Source: an uncultured Bacilli bacterium (GTDB taxonomy: Bacteria; Bacillota_I; Bacilli_A; ML615J-28; CAG-313). From it: DNA of 42,093 nt. Of the stretch, positions 16,912 through 25,654 are shown one piece after another. Below the pieces are notes generated by a model. That model was not told where the DNA came from. It ran no database searches and saw only the letters and a program-made list of their open reading frames with translations. How positions within the stretch are numbered: the stretch's first letter is position 1; the number at the start of each line of letters is the position of its first letter. Both the position numbers and the translations under genes were made by a program. Location: positions 1 to 42,093 of the forward strand of contig CATLBQ010000014.1 in NCBI GenBank assembly GCA_949879765.1, in the 5' to 3' direction.

Positions 16912-16927
16912 CGATTTATGGTATAAT
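16899..16927 (+). promoter_or_regulatory. promoter of dnaX
   Basis: TATAAT (16922-16927) with TTGCTT (16899-16904) 17 bp upstream. The -35 lies in the right arm of the preceding terminator. Confidence 0.55.
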
Positions 16928-16965
16928 AAAAAAGAAGTATAGAAGAGTAGAAAGGGGAAATAAAT

Positions 16966-19677
16966 ATGGCATATGTGGCGTTGTATAGGAGCTATCGGCC
17001 AAAGCAATTTCAAGAGGTTGTAGGTCAAAAACATGTGATACAAACACTAAAACATGCGGTGATGGAGAAAAAAACATCACATGCATATATCTTCAGTGGT
17101 CTTAGGGGGATAGGAAAGACAACGATAGCAAGAATACTAGCTAAAGCAGTCAATTGTGAAAACACAATCGATGGTGAGCCTTGTAATGCTTGTAAAAATT
17201 GTCTAGCTATTGCTCGTGATGAAACAACAGATATAGTTGAACTAGATGCCGCAAGCAACAATGGTGTAGATGAGATGAGAGAAATACTAGAAAAAGTAAA
17301 TTTTTTACCTAGTATGCTCAAGAAGAAAGTCTATATTATCGATGAAGCACATATGTTAAGTACTGCTGCTTTTAATGCATTGTTGAAAACGCTAGAAGAA
17401 CCACCCCTACATGTGATGTTTATTTTAGCAACAACAGAACCCCATAAAATTCCCCAAACCATTTTATCGAGATGTCAAAGATTTGATTTCAAACAACTAT
17501 CTAATGTAGAAATAGAACAAAATTTAAAATCTGTTTGTGAAAAAGAACAAATTGATATAGAAGAAGATGCACTATGCGCAATAGCTGAAAGTGCCGAAGG
17601 TGGTATGCGTGATGCATTAGGTATTTTAGATCAAGCAAATGTATATAGTAATGGCGTGATTCAAATAGAAGATGTAAGTAGTGTTACAGGCAAAATCTCT
17701 ATTCATAAGTTAATTGAACTCATGAATGCATTGAAAGAAAAAAATGCGAGCGTGTCTATTGCGGTCATCAATGAATTGATTGATAGTGGTAAAGAAGTGT
17801 CTAGAGTAGTGGGTGGAGCCATTCAATTTTGTCGTGATACCTTATTATATAAAAACATTTCAGGAGTAGATCAAAACAAAAATATATATACTAACGATGC
17901 ATTCATTGCTTTTGCTGATAAAATTAGTGAAAAAGAATTGTTTTATTATATTGATGTATTTGTAGATATTCAAAATAAAATTCGGTTTACCAATTCACAA
18001 AAAATATATTTGGAAGTGGGGATATTAAAAATTATCAATTCAGCTGAGGAAGATATTGATATACTAGGGAAAATTCAAAAATTAGAATCGGTTATAGGAG
18101 AAAGTCATAGTGGTGGGTATACTAACCAAGATTATGATACAAGAATCAATCATATTGATGCTAAAATTAAAAAAGTGACGATGGAATTAGAGAAAGCAGA
18201 TTTGACGAATTTTAAAGAGAAAATGGAGTCAAAGATGGATATGATAGAAGAGGTATCCTCAAAAAGCAGTCTATTACCTGGTGATTTGACGATTCGATTA
18301 GATGAATTAGAAGATAAGATGCGTTTATTCAGTACACCTTCTAATGAAAAAGAATCAGAAGATATCATTGCAATAAAGGATAAAATACAAGAGATAACCC
18401 AACAAATGCTACAAATACATATAGAAAATCCAAGTGAAGAAAATCAAGAGGTAGAAGTACCATTAGAACAACTCAATGCACAAATTCAATTGTTAGAACA
18501 AAAGATGCAAATCATTGAAGAAAAGATGGAAAAAGAAGATGAAATGCCTTCAAATGATGCGGCTGAAAAAAGTACCACGGACTTAACACCAGTTATGGAA
18601 CAAATGCAAGCATTAGCAGAGAAAGTCAATCAGTTAGAACAAACAAAAAAACAAATAGAACCCGTGCTTCAAACCACCGATTTAGAAGAACGACTACAAG
18701 TTTTAGAAGAATATGTTGAATTGATTACAGAATCTAGTGCAGCTCAGCCTGATCCTGTTATTGCACCATCGGTGTTGGAAAATAGTGAAATGATGCAAGA
18801 AGTTGCTGAATTAAAAGATAATTATTTTACCATTATTAAAGCATTACAAGAATTTCATCAAAATAAAGATGACAATTCTATTATAGAATTACAAGGCAAG
18901 ATGCAAACTATGGAAGAAGAGGTCTCTCATGTATTAAAACAAGCAGAGGAATTATCTAATAAAATTGTATTACTTCAAACCACCCATCAAGAACAAAATG
19001 AAAAAATACAAGCAGTACAAGCCAAGATACAAACTTTAGAGATAAAACCAACTCAACCAGTTGTAGAAACACCAGTTCAAACCAAGGTAAAACCAGAAAC
19101 CTATGTTAGACCTGTTGAAGAACCTAAAATAGTAGAAACCAATGAATCAAAAACAATTCAAACCATCAAAAATGTATACGATGTTCGAATTATTGAAAGA
19201 ATATTACATGAAGCACGTGGTCAAGAATGTCGTGAAGAAAAAGGACGTTTGATTGCGGGATGGAACCGACTAGCAGATAAAGTGGGATTTGTATTAGAAC
19301 CAGTAGCTAAAATTTTATTAGATGGAAAACTAGTAGCCAATGGTCAAAGGGAATTAATAGTAGTTTATCCTACCGCCATGATATGTAATCATTTGATGGA
19401 ACCTAAAAATCACATAGATGCAAAACAAGTATTACGTATTGCTTTTGGTAAGGATTATGACTTTTTGGCGCTTCCTGAAAATACATGGCAAGAAAAAAGA
19501 TCTGAATATGTGGGGCAAGTTGGTGTAGGAATTCGTTATCCTAAATTAACACCAATCCATAACCCAGAGTTAAAAGTGGTAGTGGTCAATTATGACCAAG
19601 TCAGTAAGGGGCAAAATGATACGATTCATCAAGCCCAACGCTTTTTTGGAAAAGCAAAAGTAGAGGAGGAAAGATAA
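16966..19677 (+). CDS. dnaX: DNA polymerase III subunit gamma/tau with long coiled-coil insertion
   Basis: 903 residues, clearly longer than typical Firmicute DnaX (about 560). The clamp-loader ATPase loads the beta clamp. The AAA+ module (~1-365) has Walker A GLRGIGKTT, a four-Cys zinc module (~64-79: C-C-C-C), Walker B VYIIDEAHM, and SRC (arginine finger). Residues ~395-720 are mostly heptad-like coiled coil rich in Glu, Gln, Met and Lys. The last ~170 residues form a conserved-looking C-terminal domain that should bind the polymerase and helicase. An in-frame A-AAA-AAA heptamer lies at 18645-18651. It heads dnaX-ybaB-recR. Confidence 0.95.
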   Translation: MAYVALYRSYRPKQFQEVVGQKHVIQTLKHAVMEKKTSHAYIFSGLRGIGKTTIARILAKAVNCENTIDGEPCNACKNCLAIARDETTDIVELDAASNNGVDEMREILEKVNFLPSMLKKKVYIIDEAHMLSTAAFNALLKTLEEPPLHVMFILATTEPHKIPQTILSRCQRFDFKQLSNVEIEQNLKSVCEKEQIDIEEDALCAIAESAEGGMRDALGILDQANVYSNGVIQIEDVSSVTGKISIHKLIELMNALKEKNASVSIAVINELIDSGKEVSRVVGGAIQFCRDTLLYKNISGVDQNKNIYTNDAFIAFADKISEKELFYYIDVFVDIQNKIRFTNSQKIYLEVGILKIINSAEEDIDILGKIQKLESVIGESHSGGYTNQDYDTRINHIDAKIKKVTMELEKADLTNFKEKMESKMDMIEEVSSKSSLLPGDLTIRLDELEDKMRLFSTPSNEKESEDIIAIKDKIQEITQQMLQIHIENPSEENQEVEVPLEQLNAQIQLLEQKMQIIEEKMEKEDEMPSNDAAEKSTTDLTPVMEQMQALAEKVNQLEQTKKQIEPVLQTTDLEERLQVLEEYVELITESSAAQPDPVIAPSVLENSEMMQEVAELKDNYFTIIKALQEFHQNKDDNSIIELQGKMQTMEEEVSHVLKQAEELSNKIVLLQTTHQEQNEKIQAVQAKIQTLEIKPTQPVVETPVQTKVKPETYVRPVEEPKIVETNESKTIQTIKNVYDVRIIERILHEARGQECREEKGRLIAGWNRLADKVGFVLEPVAKILLDGKLVANGQRELIVVYPTAMICNHLMEPKNHIDAKQVLRIAFGKDYDFLALPENTWQEKRSEYVGQVGVGIRYPKLTPIHNPELKVVVVNYDQVSKGQNDTIHQAQRFFGKAKVEEER

Positions 19678-19678
19678 T

Positions 19679-19984
19679 ATGAATCAAGCAATGATTAGAA
19701 AAGTGCAACAAATGCAAAAAGATATGAAAAAAGCCCAAGATGAAATTGTAAATACAGAATTTACAGCTACTTGTGGTGTGGTAACAGTGACAATGATGGG
19801 AGATAACTCATTAAAGCAAATTACGTTTGAGGAAGGATTTAGCGCAACAGATCAAGAAGATTTAGAAATGTTAGCTGATATGATTGTTGCGGCAACACAT
19901 CAAACTCAAGATGAAATTAGTCGTTTTACGGAAGAAAAGATGCAAAAATATCAAGCATTATTAGGCGGATTAGGTGGTTTTTAA
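19679..19984 (+). CDS. YbaB/EbfC-family nucleoid-associated protein
   Basis: 101 residues starting with a Met/Gln/Lys-rich helix (MIRKVQQMQKDMKKAQDEI), then the central strand region and a C-terminal helix ending in a Gly-rich GGLGGF tail, as in YbaB/EbfC. These small dimers bind DNA with little specificity. It sits between dnaX and recR, its conserved place. The start is two bases after the dnaX stop, with GAGGAGGA as SD inside dnaX. Confidence 0.95.
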   Translation: MNQAMIRKVQQMQKDMKKAQDEIVNTEFTATCGVVTVTMMGDNSLKQITFEEGFSATDQEDLEMLADMIVAATHQTQDEISRFTEEKMQKYQALLGGLGGF

Positions 19985-20007
19985 ACCCAATATCAAAAGG
20001 TTAATAT

Positions 20008-20610
20008 ATGAGTGAGATTAAATTTTTAGATCCTTTAACGAAGCACCTTGAAAAACTACCTGGAGTAGGAAAAAAAACAGCTCAAAGATATGCGTATCAT
20101 ATCATTGAAAAAATGACAGAAGAAGAAGTTGATGAATTTGCCAAAGAACTGGTACAAATTAAATCAACATTAACGCATTGTACCATATGTGGAGTTTTAA
20201 GCAATCAGTCGGTTTGTGAAATTTGTCATAGTACATATCGTGATCATACACAAATTATGGTAGTAAAGGATACCAAAGACGTATTCGCTATTGAGAAAAC
20301 AGGTCAATACAATGGTGTATATCATGTATTAAAAGGTTTGATTTCCCCGTTAGAAGGAATTGGACCAGATGACTTAAATATAGATAGTTTAGAAAAAAGA
20401 ATCGACGAAAACGTAAAAGAAGTCATTCTTGCAACTAGTTTTACACCTAGTGGTGAAACAACAGCATTATATTTAGAAAAAATATTAAAAAAGGATCATA
20501 TAGTTGTCTCAAGAATTGGGTACGGTTTGCCTGCTGGTGGGGATATTGAATATGTGGATGAACTTACACTCAAAAGAGCAATTGATTCAAGAGTCAATAG
20601 TAAATCATAA
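20008..20610 (+). CDS. recR: Recombination mediator protein RecR
   Basis: 200 residues, full length. Helix-hairpin-helix KLPGVGKKTAQRYAYH (~16-31), a four-Cys zinc finger (CTICGVLSNQSVCEIC, ~57-72), then a Toprim domain (IMVVKDTKDVFAIEKTGQYNGVYHVLKG, roughly 81-110) and the C-terminal GYGLPAGGDIEYVDELTL. With RecO and RecF it loads RecA at gaps in DNA. Cotranscribed with dnaX and ybaB. The SD is weak. Confidence 0.97.
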   Translation: MSEIKFLDPLTKHLEKLPGVGKKTAQRYAYHIIEKMTEEEVDEFAKELVQIKSTLTHCTICGVLSNQSVCEICHSTYRDHTQIMVVKDTKDVFAIEKTGQYNGVYHVLKGLISPLEGIGPDDLNIDSLEKRIDENVKEVILATSFTPSGETTALYLEKILKKDHIVVSRIGYGLPAGGDIEYVDELTLKRAIDSRVNSKS

Positions 20611-20622
20611 AGGAGAAAGTAT

Positions 20623-20859
20623 ATGTATTTAGGTGTAATAATTGATTGGTTTAATCAAACAGGAGAAAAAGTTTCAGACATTATTTTGAATCCTTTTTTA
20701 TCTTTACCAGGTTTTTTAAAGTTAATTGCAGTGGTGATTATTGCCGTACTTTCGATTATTGGATTGATTCGTGTAGCACGTAAAGCGCTCAAGACAGTTG
20801 TTGGTGTAGCGTGTGTATTTATTATCTTATTGGTTGCATGGTTAATATTGGGAAAGTAG
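20623..20859 (+). CDS. Small two-TM membrane protein downstream of recR
   Basis: 78 residues with two hydrophobic segments (~31-48 and ~57-76) joined by a basic linker (RVARKALK). AAGGAG precedes the ATG, 12 bases after recR. It sits where bofA or yaaL-like genes follow recR in relatives, but it does not show the PIN...G...PG pattern of BofA, which instead appears at 33224. Function unknown. Confidence 0.75.
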   Translation: MYLGVIIDWFNQTGEKVSDIILNPFLSLPGFLKLIAVVIIAVLSIIGLIRVARKALKTVVGVACVFIILLVAWLILGK

Positions 20860-20881
20860 GAAAAAATTGAATAATAACTTT

Positions 20882-20913
20882 ATCGGGAGTATTGCAATAC
20901 TCCCGATGTTTTT
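20882..20913. terminator. terminator after the dnaX-recR operon
   Basis: A perfect 13-bp inverted repeat, ATCGGGAGTATTG/CAATACTCCCGAT (20882-20907), followed by GTTTTTA. It is unusually GC-rich for this window. Confidence 0.85.
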
Positions 20914-20926
20914 ATATAAAAAATAG

Positions 20927-20940
20927 TGAAAACGCAACCA
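20927..20940 (+). promoter_or_regulatory. cre-like catabolite control site upstream of the ABC operon
   Basis: TGAAAACGCAACCA matches the CcpA cre consensus TGWNANCGNTNWCA at 12 of 14 positions. It lies about 25 bp upstream of the -35. CcpA itself is not in the window. Confidence 0.5.
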
Positions 20941-20965
20941 AAAAAGCAAAATAGGTCTATATAAT

Positions 20966-20994
20966 TTGCAAAAAATTGTAGATTGTGGTAAAAT
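20966..20994 (+). promoter_or_regulatory. promoter of the ABC transporter/nuclease operon
   Basis: TTGCAA (20966-20971), 17-bp spacer, TAAAAT (20989-20994). Confidence 0.65.
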
Positions 20995-21008
20995 AAGCAT
21001 GATGAATG

Positions 21009-21022
21009 GAAACGAGCGTTTC
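21009..21022. promoter_or_regulatory. LacI-family-like operator
   Basis: GAAACG-AG-CGTTTC is a perfect 14-bp palindrome just downstream of the promoter, covering the expected early transcribed region and ending 8 bp before the SD. The shape (GAAACG half sites meeting at CG) is that of LacI/GalR-family sugar repressor operators. No such repressor gene is in the window. Confidence 0.6.
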
Positions 21023-21044
21023 TGAAATCAGGAGGATAATTTTT

Positions 21045-22106
21045 ATGGACATTCGCTTAGTCAATTTAACAAGAATTTTTGCCGATAAAAATTCCGAGGT
21101 GCGTGCGGTGGATAATTTGGATATTACCATCCCATCTGGAAAGTTAATCGGTTTACTTGGTCCGTCAGGCTGTGGTAAATCAACAACATTGTATATGATT
21201 GCTGGTTTGTTAGAACCTAGTTCGGGCCAAATTTTTTTTGGCGACGAAGATGTAACAACATTATCGCCAGAAAAAAGAGGAATTGGATTGGTTTTCCAAA
21301 ATTATGCACTCTACCCGCATATGACAGTAAAACAAAATATCATGTTTCCTCTTCAAAATATGAAATTACCTAAAGCAGAAATTTTACAAAGAACAGTGAA
21401 ATATGCAAAGTTAGTTGGTATTGAGGAATTGCTCAATAGAAAACCAAAACAACTTTCTGGTGGACAACAACAACGTGTAGCTATTGCGAGAGCGTTAGTT
21501 AAAGAACCAAGAGTATTGTTACTAGATGAGCCACTTTCAAACTTGGATGCTAGATTGCGTTTACAAACTCGTGAAGAAATCAAACGTATTCAAAGGGAAA
21601 CTGGTATTACTACAGTGTTTGTTACACATGACCAAGAAGAAGCTATGAGTATATCAGATGAAATTGTGGTAATGAAATTAGGGGTTGAACAACAAAGAGG
21701 TAACCCTCAAGAAGTATATGATCAACCTGTAAATCAATTTGTTGCTAAATTCTTAGGGACTCCACCAATCAATATTTTTAGTGGTAAGATTCAAAATGGT
21801 GATTTATATGTAGGTGAAGAAAAAATAGGTACAAGCACACTAGAAGACCAAGAAGTCACAATAGGAATCCGTCCTGAAGGTTTTGAAATTGATCCAGATG
21901 CACAAATGACTGTCGTTGTGAAACAAGTTGAATATATTGGTAGAGATAAATCAATTGTTGCAACGAATCCTGCATCAGAAAAAGAAAATTTCCGTATAAT
22001 TATTGATGCGAATGTAGAAGTAAAAGAAGGCGAAACCGTAAAGGTTGCTGTAAAACCAAATAAATGTTTCGTATTTGATAAATTAACAGAAAAGAGAGTA
22101 CAATAG
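21045..22106 (+). CDS. ABC transporter ATPase, UgpC/MsmK/MalK type
   Basis: 353 residues from the ATG at 21045, chosen because AGGAGG lies just upstream; an earlier in-frame ATG would place the operator inside the gene. It has Walker A GPSGCGKST, Q-loop VFQNYALYPH, signature LSGGQQQR, Walker B VLLLDEP and switch His in FVTHDQEEA. A C-terminal ~110-residue regulatory OB/TOBE domain is typical of sugar and glycerol-phosphate importers. It is the first gene of a six-gene operon with two permeases, a binding lipoprotein, a nuclease lipoprotein and an OB-fold lipoprotein. MalK-type ATPases may serve several importers, so substrate cannot be read from this subunit. Confidence 0.96.
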   Translation: MDIRLVNLTRIFADKNSEVRAVDNLDITIPSGKLIGLLGPSGCGKSTTLYMIAGLLEPSSGQIFFGDEDVTTLSPEKRGIGLVFQNYALYPHMTVKQNIMFPLQNMKLPKAEILQRTVKYAKLVGIEELLNRKPKQLSGGQQQRVAIARALVKEPRVLLLDEPLSNLDARLRLQTREEIKRIQRETGITTVFVTHDQEEAMSISDEIVVMKLGVEQQRGNPQEVYDQPVNQFVAKFLGTPPINIFSGKIQNGDLYVGEEKIGTSTLEDQEVTIGIRPEGFEIDPDAQMTVVVKQVEYIGRDKSIVATNPASEKENFRIIIDANVEVKEGETVKVAVKPNKCFVFDKLTEKRVQ

Positions 22107-22107
22107 C

Positions 22108-23094
22108 ATGGTTGAAGGAAAAAAAAGTATAAACTTTTTAAAGGGAATGCTATGCCTTCTACCTGCAATTGTTTTACTAGGTATTTTTACTTTTTATCCG
22201 ATTGTAAATACGTTCCTTATGTCCTTTAAAGAAGGATATAATTACCTGATTACCAATGAAAAAAATTTTGAAAGTTGGGGATTTGGGAATTATGTTAAAC
22301 TATTTTCAGAAGGAAATAACTTCCCTAAATATTTAATCAATACAATGGTTATTGTATTCGTGTCTGTACCAGTATCTATTACACTTTCATTACTGATTGC
22401 TGTAGCACTAAATTCAATTAAACCTCTTCAACGTTTTTTACAAACCATCTTTTTCTTACCATATGTAACGAACACAATTGCAATTGGTATGGTATTTTCG
22501 GTTATGTTTGAATCACATCAAGGTTTAATGAATACGTTAATTACTTCACTTGGAGGAAGTAGCATCAATTGGCTTGGAGGTAATACCCAAGCGGTATTAA
22601 TTGGAGAAGGTATTTTCACACATCCTTTCTTTAATGCTCAATGGTTTACGTCTATGATTGTACTTCTTGCTTATATTGTATGGAATTCACTGCCATTTAA
22701 AGTGTTAATTTTATTAAGTTCATTACAAAGTATTGATAAACAATATTATCAAGCAGCGCAAATTGATGGTACGACGAAAGCAAGAACGTTTATGCGAATT
22801 ACAGTTCCGCTATTGTCTCCACAAATTTTCTATTTGTTAATTACTTCATTTATTGGTGCATTTAAAGAATATACATCTGTTGTTGCTATATTTGGTGATA
22901 ATGCTCAATCTGTTGGACAAAAAAATAATATGGCAACGGTTGTATGGTATATTTACCAAAAAACAAAAGAACAATCTCTTAGTGGTTATCCACAAACCTC
23001 TCTTGCAGCAGCTGGTGCAGTTATTCTCTTTATCATCATTATGATATTTACAGCTATCAATAGTTATGTTAGTAAGAAAAAAGTGCATTATTAG
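22108..23094 (+). CDS. ABC importer permease, MalF/UgpA-like
   Basis: 328 residues with about six transmembrane segments and the EAA loop that contacts the ATPase (YYQAAQIDGTTKARTFMRITVPLL, with the invariant G in DGT, ~211-234). One base separates it from the ATPase stop, with only a weak SD, so translation is probably coupled. Pairs with the following MalG-type permease. Family members move sugars, sugar phosphates and related compounds. Confidence 0.93.
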   Translation: MVEGKKSINFLKGMLCLLPAIVLLGIFTFYPIVNTFLMSFKEGYNYLITNEKNFESWGFGNYVKLFSEGNNFPKYLINTMVIVFVSVPVSITLSLLIAVALNSIKPLQRFLQTIFFLPYVTNTIAIGMVFSVMFESHQGLMNTLITSLGGSSINWLGGNTQAVLIGEGIFTHPFFNAQWFTSMIVLLAYIVWNSLPFKVLILLSSLQSIDKQYYQAAQIDGTTKARTFMRITVPLLSPQIFYLLITSFIGAFKEYTSVVAIFGDNAQSVGQKNNMATVVWYIYQKTKEQSLSGYPQTSLAAAGAVILFIIIMIFTAINSYVSKKKVHY

Positions 23095-23106
23095 AGGTGA
23101 TTACTT

Positions 23107-24147
23107 ATGTGGATATTAATTTTATGTTTAATACTTGTTGTTATCATTACAAAAATAAAAGAAAACCATCATAATATCGAAAGATGTGTAGATGGTAAGA
23201 ATTTTTATGAAACAGTTGATGAAACCATTAAAAGAGAAAAATCACAAAAAGTTATTCGATATGTGATTTCATATAGTTTTTTGATTTTCTTTGCATTATT
23301 TATGCTGCTCCCTTTTTATTGGATGATTATTACATCTTTGAAAACGGAAGCAGAAATCAGTTTACTTCGGCCAACTTTTTTTCCAAAAGAATTTGCATGG
23401 GAAAACTATAAATATGTATTAAGTGCAAAATATCAATGGGAATCTTCTGGAAAGATTGGTTCATTTGATGATTTCCAAGCTAGATTTGACCTTTGGCGAT
23501 ATATGTATAATACGTTAGTTGTAGGTGTTATTTCTACTATAGGAACGTTAGTAACTACAGTTATGGCAGCCTTTGCCTTTTCTAGAATTAAGTTTCCAGG
23601 GCGTGAATTTTTATTCACACTATTCTTAGCTACAATGATGGTTCCCGGAGAAATGATGGTAATTACCAATTATATTACTGTTACTAAAACAGCCAAGGAT
23701 ATTTTTGGCATAACGGGTATAGATTCTTATTGGGCAATGATTGTCCCATTCTTGATTAGTGTTTATTATATTTATTTATTGAGACAAAATTTTAGACAAA
23801 TTCCAAATGAATTATATTATGCGGCAAAAGTAGATGGAACAAGTGATTTAAAATACCTAATTAAAATTATGGTTCCTATTGCAATGCCAACATTAATTAC
23901 AATTACAATTTTAAAATTAATGGGTTCATGGAACGCTTATGTATGGCCAATGATGATTACACGTAGTGCCGATAAGCGATTAATCACTACCGGTTTGAGA
24001 CTTGGTTTCTCTGATTCAGAAGGACGTTCTGTTCAAGGTAGACAGATGGCTGCAGCAGCAGTAGTAACTGCGCCACTTCTAATTATGTTTGTTTTACTTA
24101 GAAAATACATAATGAGAGGTGTTTCGCGTAGTGGTATCAAGGGCTAA
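23107..24147 (+). CDS. ABC importer permease, MalG/UgpE-like
   Basis: 346 residues, with an extra N-terminal hydrophobic segment (residues ~2-16) and ~40 hydrophilic residues ahead of the usual six-helix core. EAA loop: YYAAKVDGTSDLKYLIKIMVP (first 20 residues at ~238-257). AGAGGTGATT is a good SD before the ATG. The N-terminal extension is unusual for this family; its role is unknown. Second half of the permease heterodimer. Confidence 0.93.
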   Translation: MWILILCLILVVIITKIKENHHNIERCVDGKNFYETVDETIKREKSQKVIRYVISYSFLIFFALFMLLPFYWMIITSLKTEAEISLLRPTFFPKEFAWENYKYVLSAKYQWESSGKIGSFDDFQARFDLWRYMYNTLVVGVISTIGTLVTTVMAAFAFSRIKFPGREFLFTLFLATMMVPGEMMVITNYITVTKTAKDIFGITGIDSYWAMIVPFLISVYYIYLLRQNFRQIPNELYYAAKVDGTSDLKYLIKIMVPIAMPTLITITILKLMGSWNAYVWPMMITRSADKRLITTGLRLGFSDSEGRSVQGRQMAAAAVVTAPLLIMFVLLRKYIMRGVSRSGIKG

Positions 24148-24197
24148 AACAAACAGATGTTTTAGAAATAAAAAAAATATAAGGTGAGGTAAAAAAA

Positions 24198-25634
24198 GTG
24201 AAAAAGTTTACTAAAATTGCAATTCTTTTGCTTATGATTACAATTACATTTACTTTTGTAGGCTGTAATCAAACTGACAATGGAAAAAATCCAGGTGGAA
24301 ATACAACGGATAATCCAGATGCTATTACAATCAAATATTGGCATGCTAATGGTGCTGCCTTAACGACTGTTTTAGAAAAAATTAAAGCAGAATTTGAAAA
24401 GAAGTATAATGGAAAATATGTAGTTGAATTAACTTCTTTTGGTGATTATAATACACTAAGAGATACAATTACATCAAGTATTGCAGCTGGAGATGCACCT
24501 ACAGCAGCACAAACTTATCCTGACCATGTTTCTTTATATTTGAGTGGTAAGGCTTTGCAATCACTTGACAAATATATTGACGATCCAAAATATGGTATGA
24601 CTGAAGAAGAACAAGCTCAATTTATTGAAGGTTTCTGGGATGAAGGAACAATTTATGATAAAGAGGGAACACGTTATGCATTACCTTTCAATAAATCAAC
24701 TGAATTAATGTATTATAATGCAGATCTTTTTGCAAAATACAAATGGAATGTTCCTACAACTTGGGATGAAGTTATTGATATTGCAAAAAGATGGAAACAA
24801 ACTAGCGAATATAAAAGAGCTTGTGATACCTATGGTGAAAATTTAGTATATCCTATGGGGTATGATTCAGAAGCCAATCTGTTTATTACATTTACACAAC
24901 AATATGGTGCAAGTTATACTGCATTTGATGAAAATGGTGTTGGTCGTTTTAATGCATTTGGTTATAACGCAGAAGATACAGCTAAATCAAAAGCAGCAAT
25001 GCAATGGTATTTAAATAACTACAAAGCAGGATACATTGCAACTACTACAGCATTTGGTTCAAACTATTGCTCTGATGCATTTAAGAATGGGCAATGTATT
25101 ATGACAATCGGTTCATCTGCTGGTGCAAGTTATAATGATGGTCAACAATCTACAACTACAAAATTTACAACAGGTGTTGCATCTGTTCCACAATATGATA
25201 AAAACAATGGACAAGTTATTCAACAAGGTACAAATGTTTCTTTATTTGACTGTGTAAACGAAGAAGAAGAATTAGGTGGTTGGTTATGGTTAAAACATAT
25301 GGTAAGTTATGAATCTGTACTTACTTGGGCATTAGAAACTTCATATTTCCCAATTCGAAAAGACGTATTAAATTCTGAAGCTTATCAAAATCATGTAAAG
25401 GGTATTACTATTGCTGGAGATGGTTCTCAAATTGTAAATCAAACTATTGCAGCAAAAGCAAAACAAGCAGGTCTTGCACAACAAAATTGGTTCTATACAA
25501 ACATCGCTTTCCCAAGTTCATCAAGAGCACGTGATGAAGCTGAAACAATTGTACAAAGAATTTTATATGGTACTCCTGCCCCAACAATCGATGAAGTTTA
25601 TAAAGCAGCTTATAATTCAATTATGAATGACTAA
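24198..25634 (+). CDS. ABC substrate-binding lipoprotein (family 1, MalE/UgpB-like)
   Basis: 478 residues from a GTG start (AGGTGAGG upstream). Signal peptide with lipobox-like FVGC, lipid-carrying Cys23, then a Gly/Asn/Asp-rich linker (~24-40). The mature part begins ITIKYWHANGAALTTVLEKI, the typical start of a family 1 solute-binding protein, and contains YALPFNKSTELMYYNADLF (~163-181), the segment around the ligand cleft in this family. It should deliver substrate to the MalF/MalG permeases. Similarity to sugar binders does not settle the ligand; the nuclease partner downstream suggests a nucleotide- or nucleoside-type ligand as an alternative. Confidence 0.93.
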   Translation: MKKFTKIAILLLMITITFTFVGCNQTDNGKNPGGNTTDNPDAITIKYWHANGAALTTVLEKIKAEFEKKYNGKYVVELTSFGDYNTLRDTITSSIAAGDAPTAAQTYPDHVSLYLSGKALQSLDKYIDDPKYGMTEEEQAQFIEGFWDEGTIYDKEGTRYALPFNKSTELMYYNADLFAKYKWNVPTTWDEVIDIAKRWKQTSEYKRACDTYGENLVYPMGYDSEANLFITFTQQYGASYTAFDENGVGRFNAFGYNAEDTAKSKAAMQWYLNNYKAGYIATTTAFGSNYCSDAFKNGQCIMTIGSSAGASYNDGQQSTTTKFTTGVASVPQYDKNNGQVIQQGTNVSLFDCVNEEEELGGWLWLKHMVSYESVLTWALETSYFPIRKDVLNSEAYQNHVKGITIAGDGSQIVNQTIAAKAKQAGLAQQNWFYTNIAFPSSSRARDEAETIVQRILYGTPAPTIDEVYKAAYNSIMND

Positions 25635-25654
25635 ACCTTATTTGGAGATAAGAA

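Noticed and set aside
18150-18368. Minus-strand reading frame inside dnaX
   Set aside because: Antisense of coiled-coil coding sequence, no SD and Ser-rich composition typical of a shadow frame.
20623-20859. BofA call for the small membrane protein after recR
   Set aside because: The position fits, but the conserved PIN...G...IPG pattern of BofA is absent here and present at 33224.
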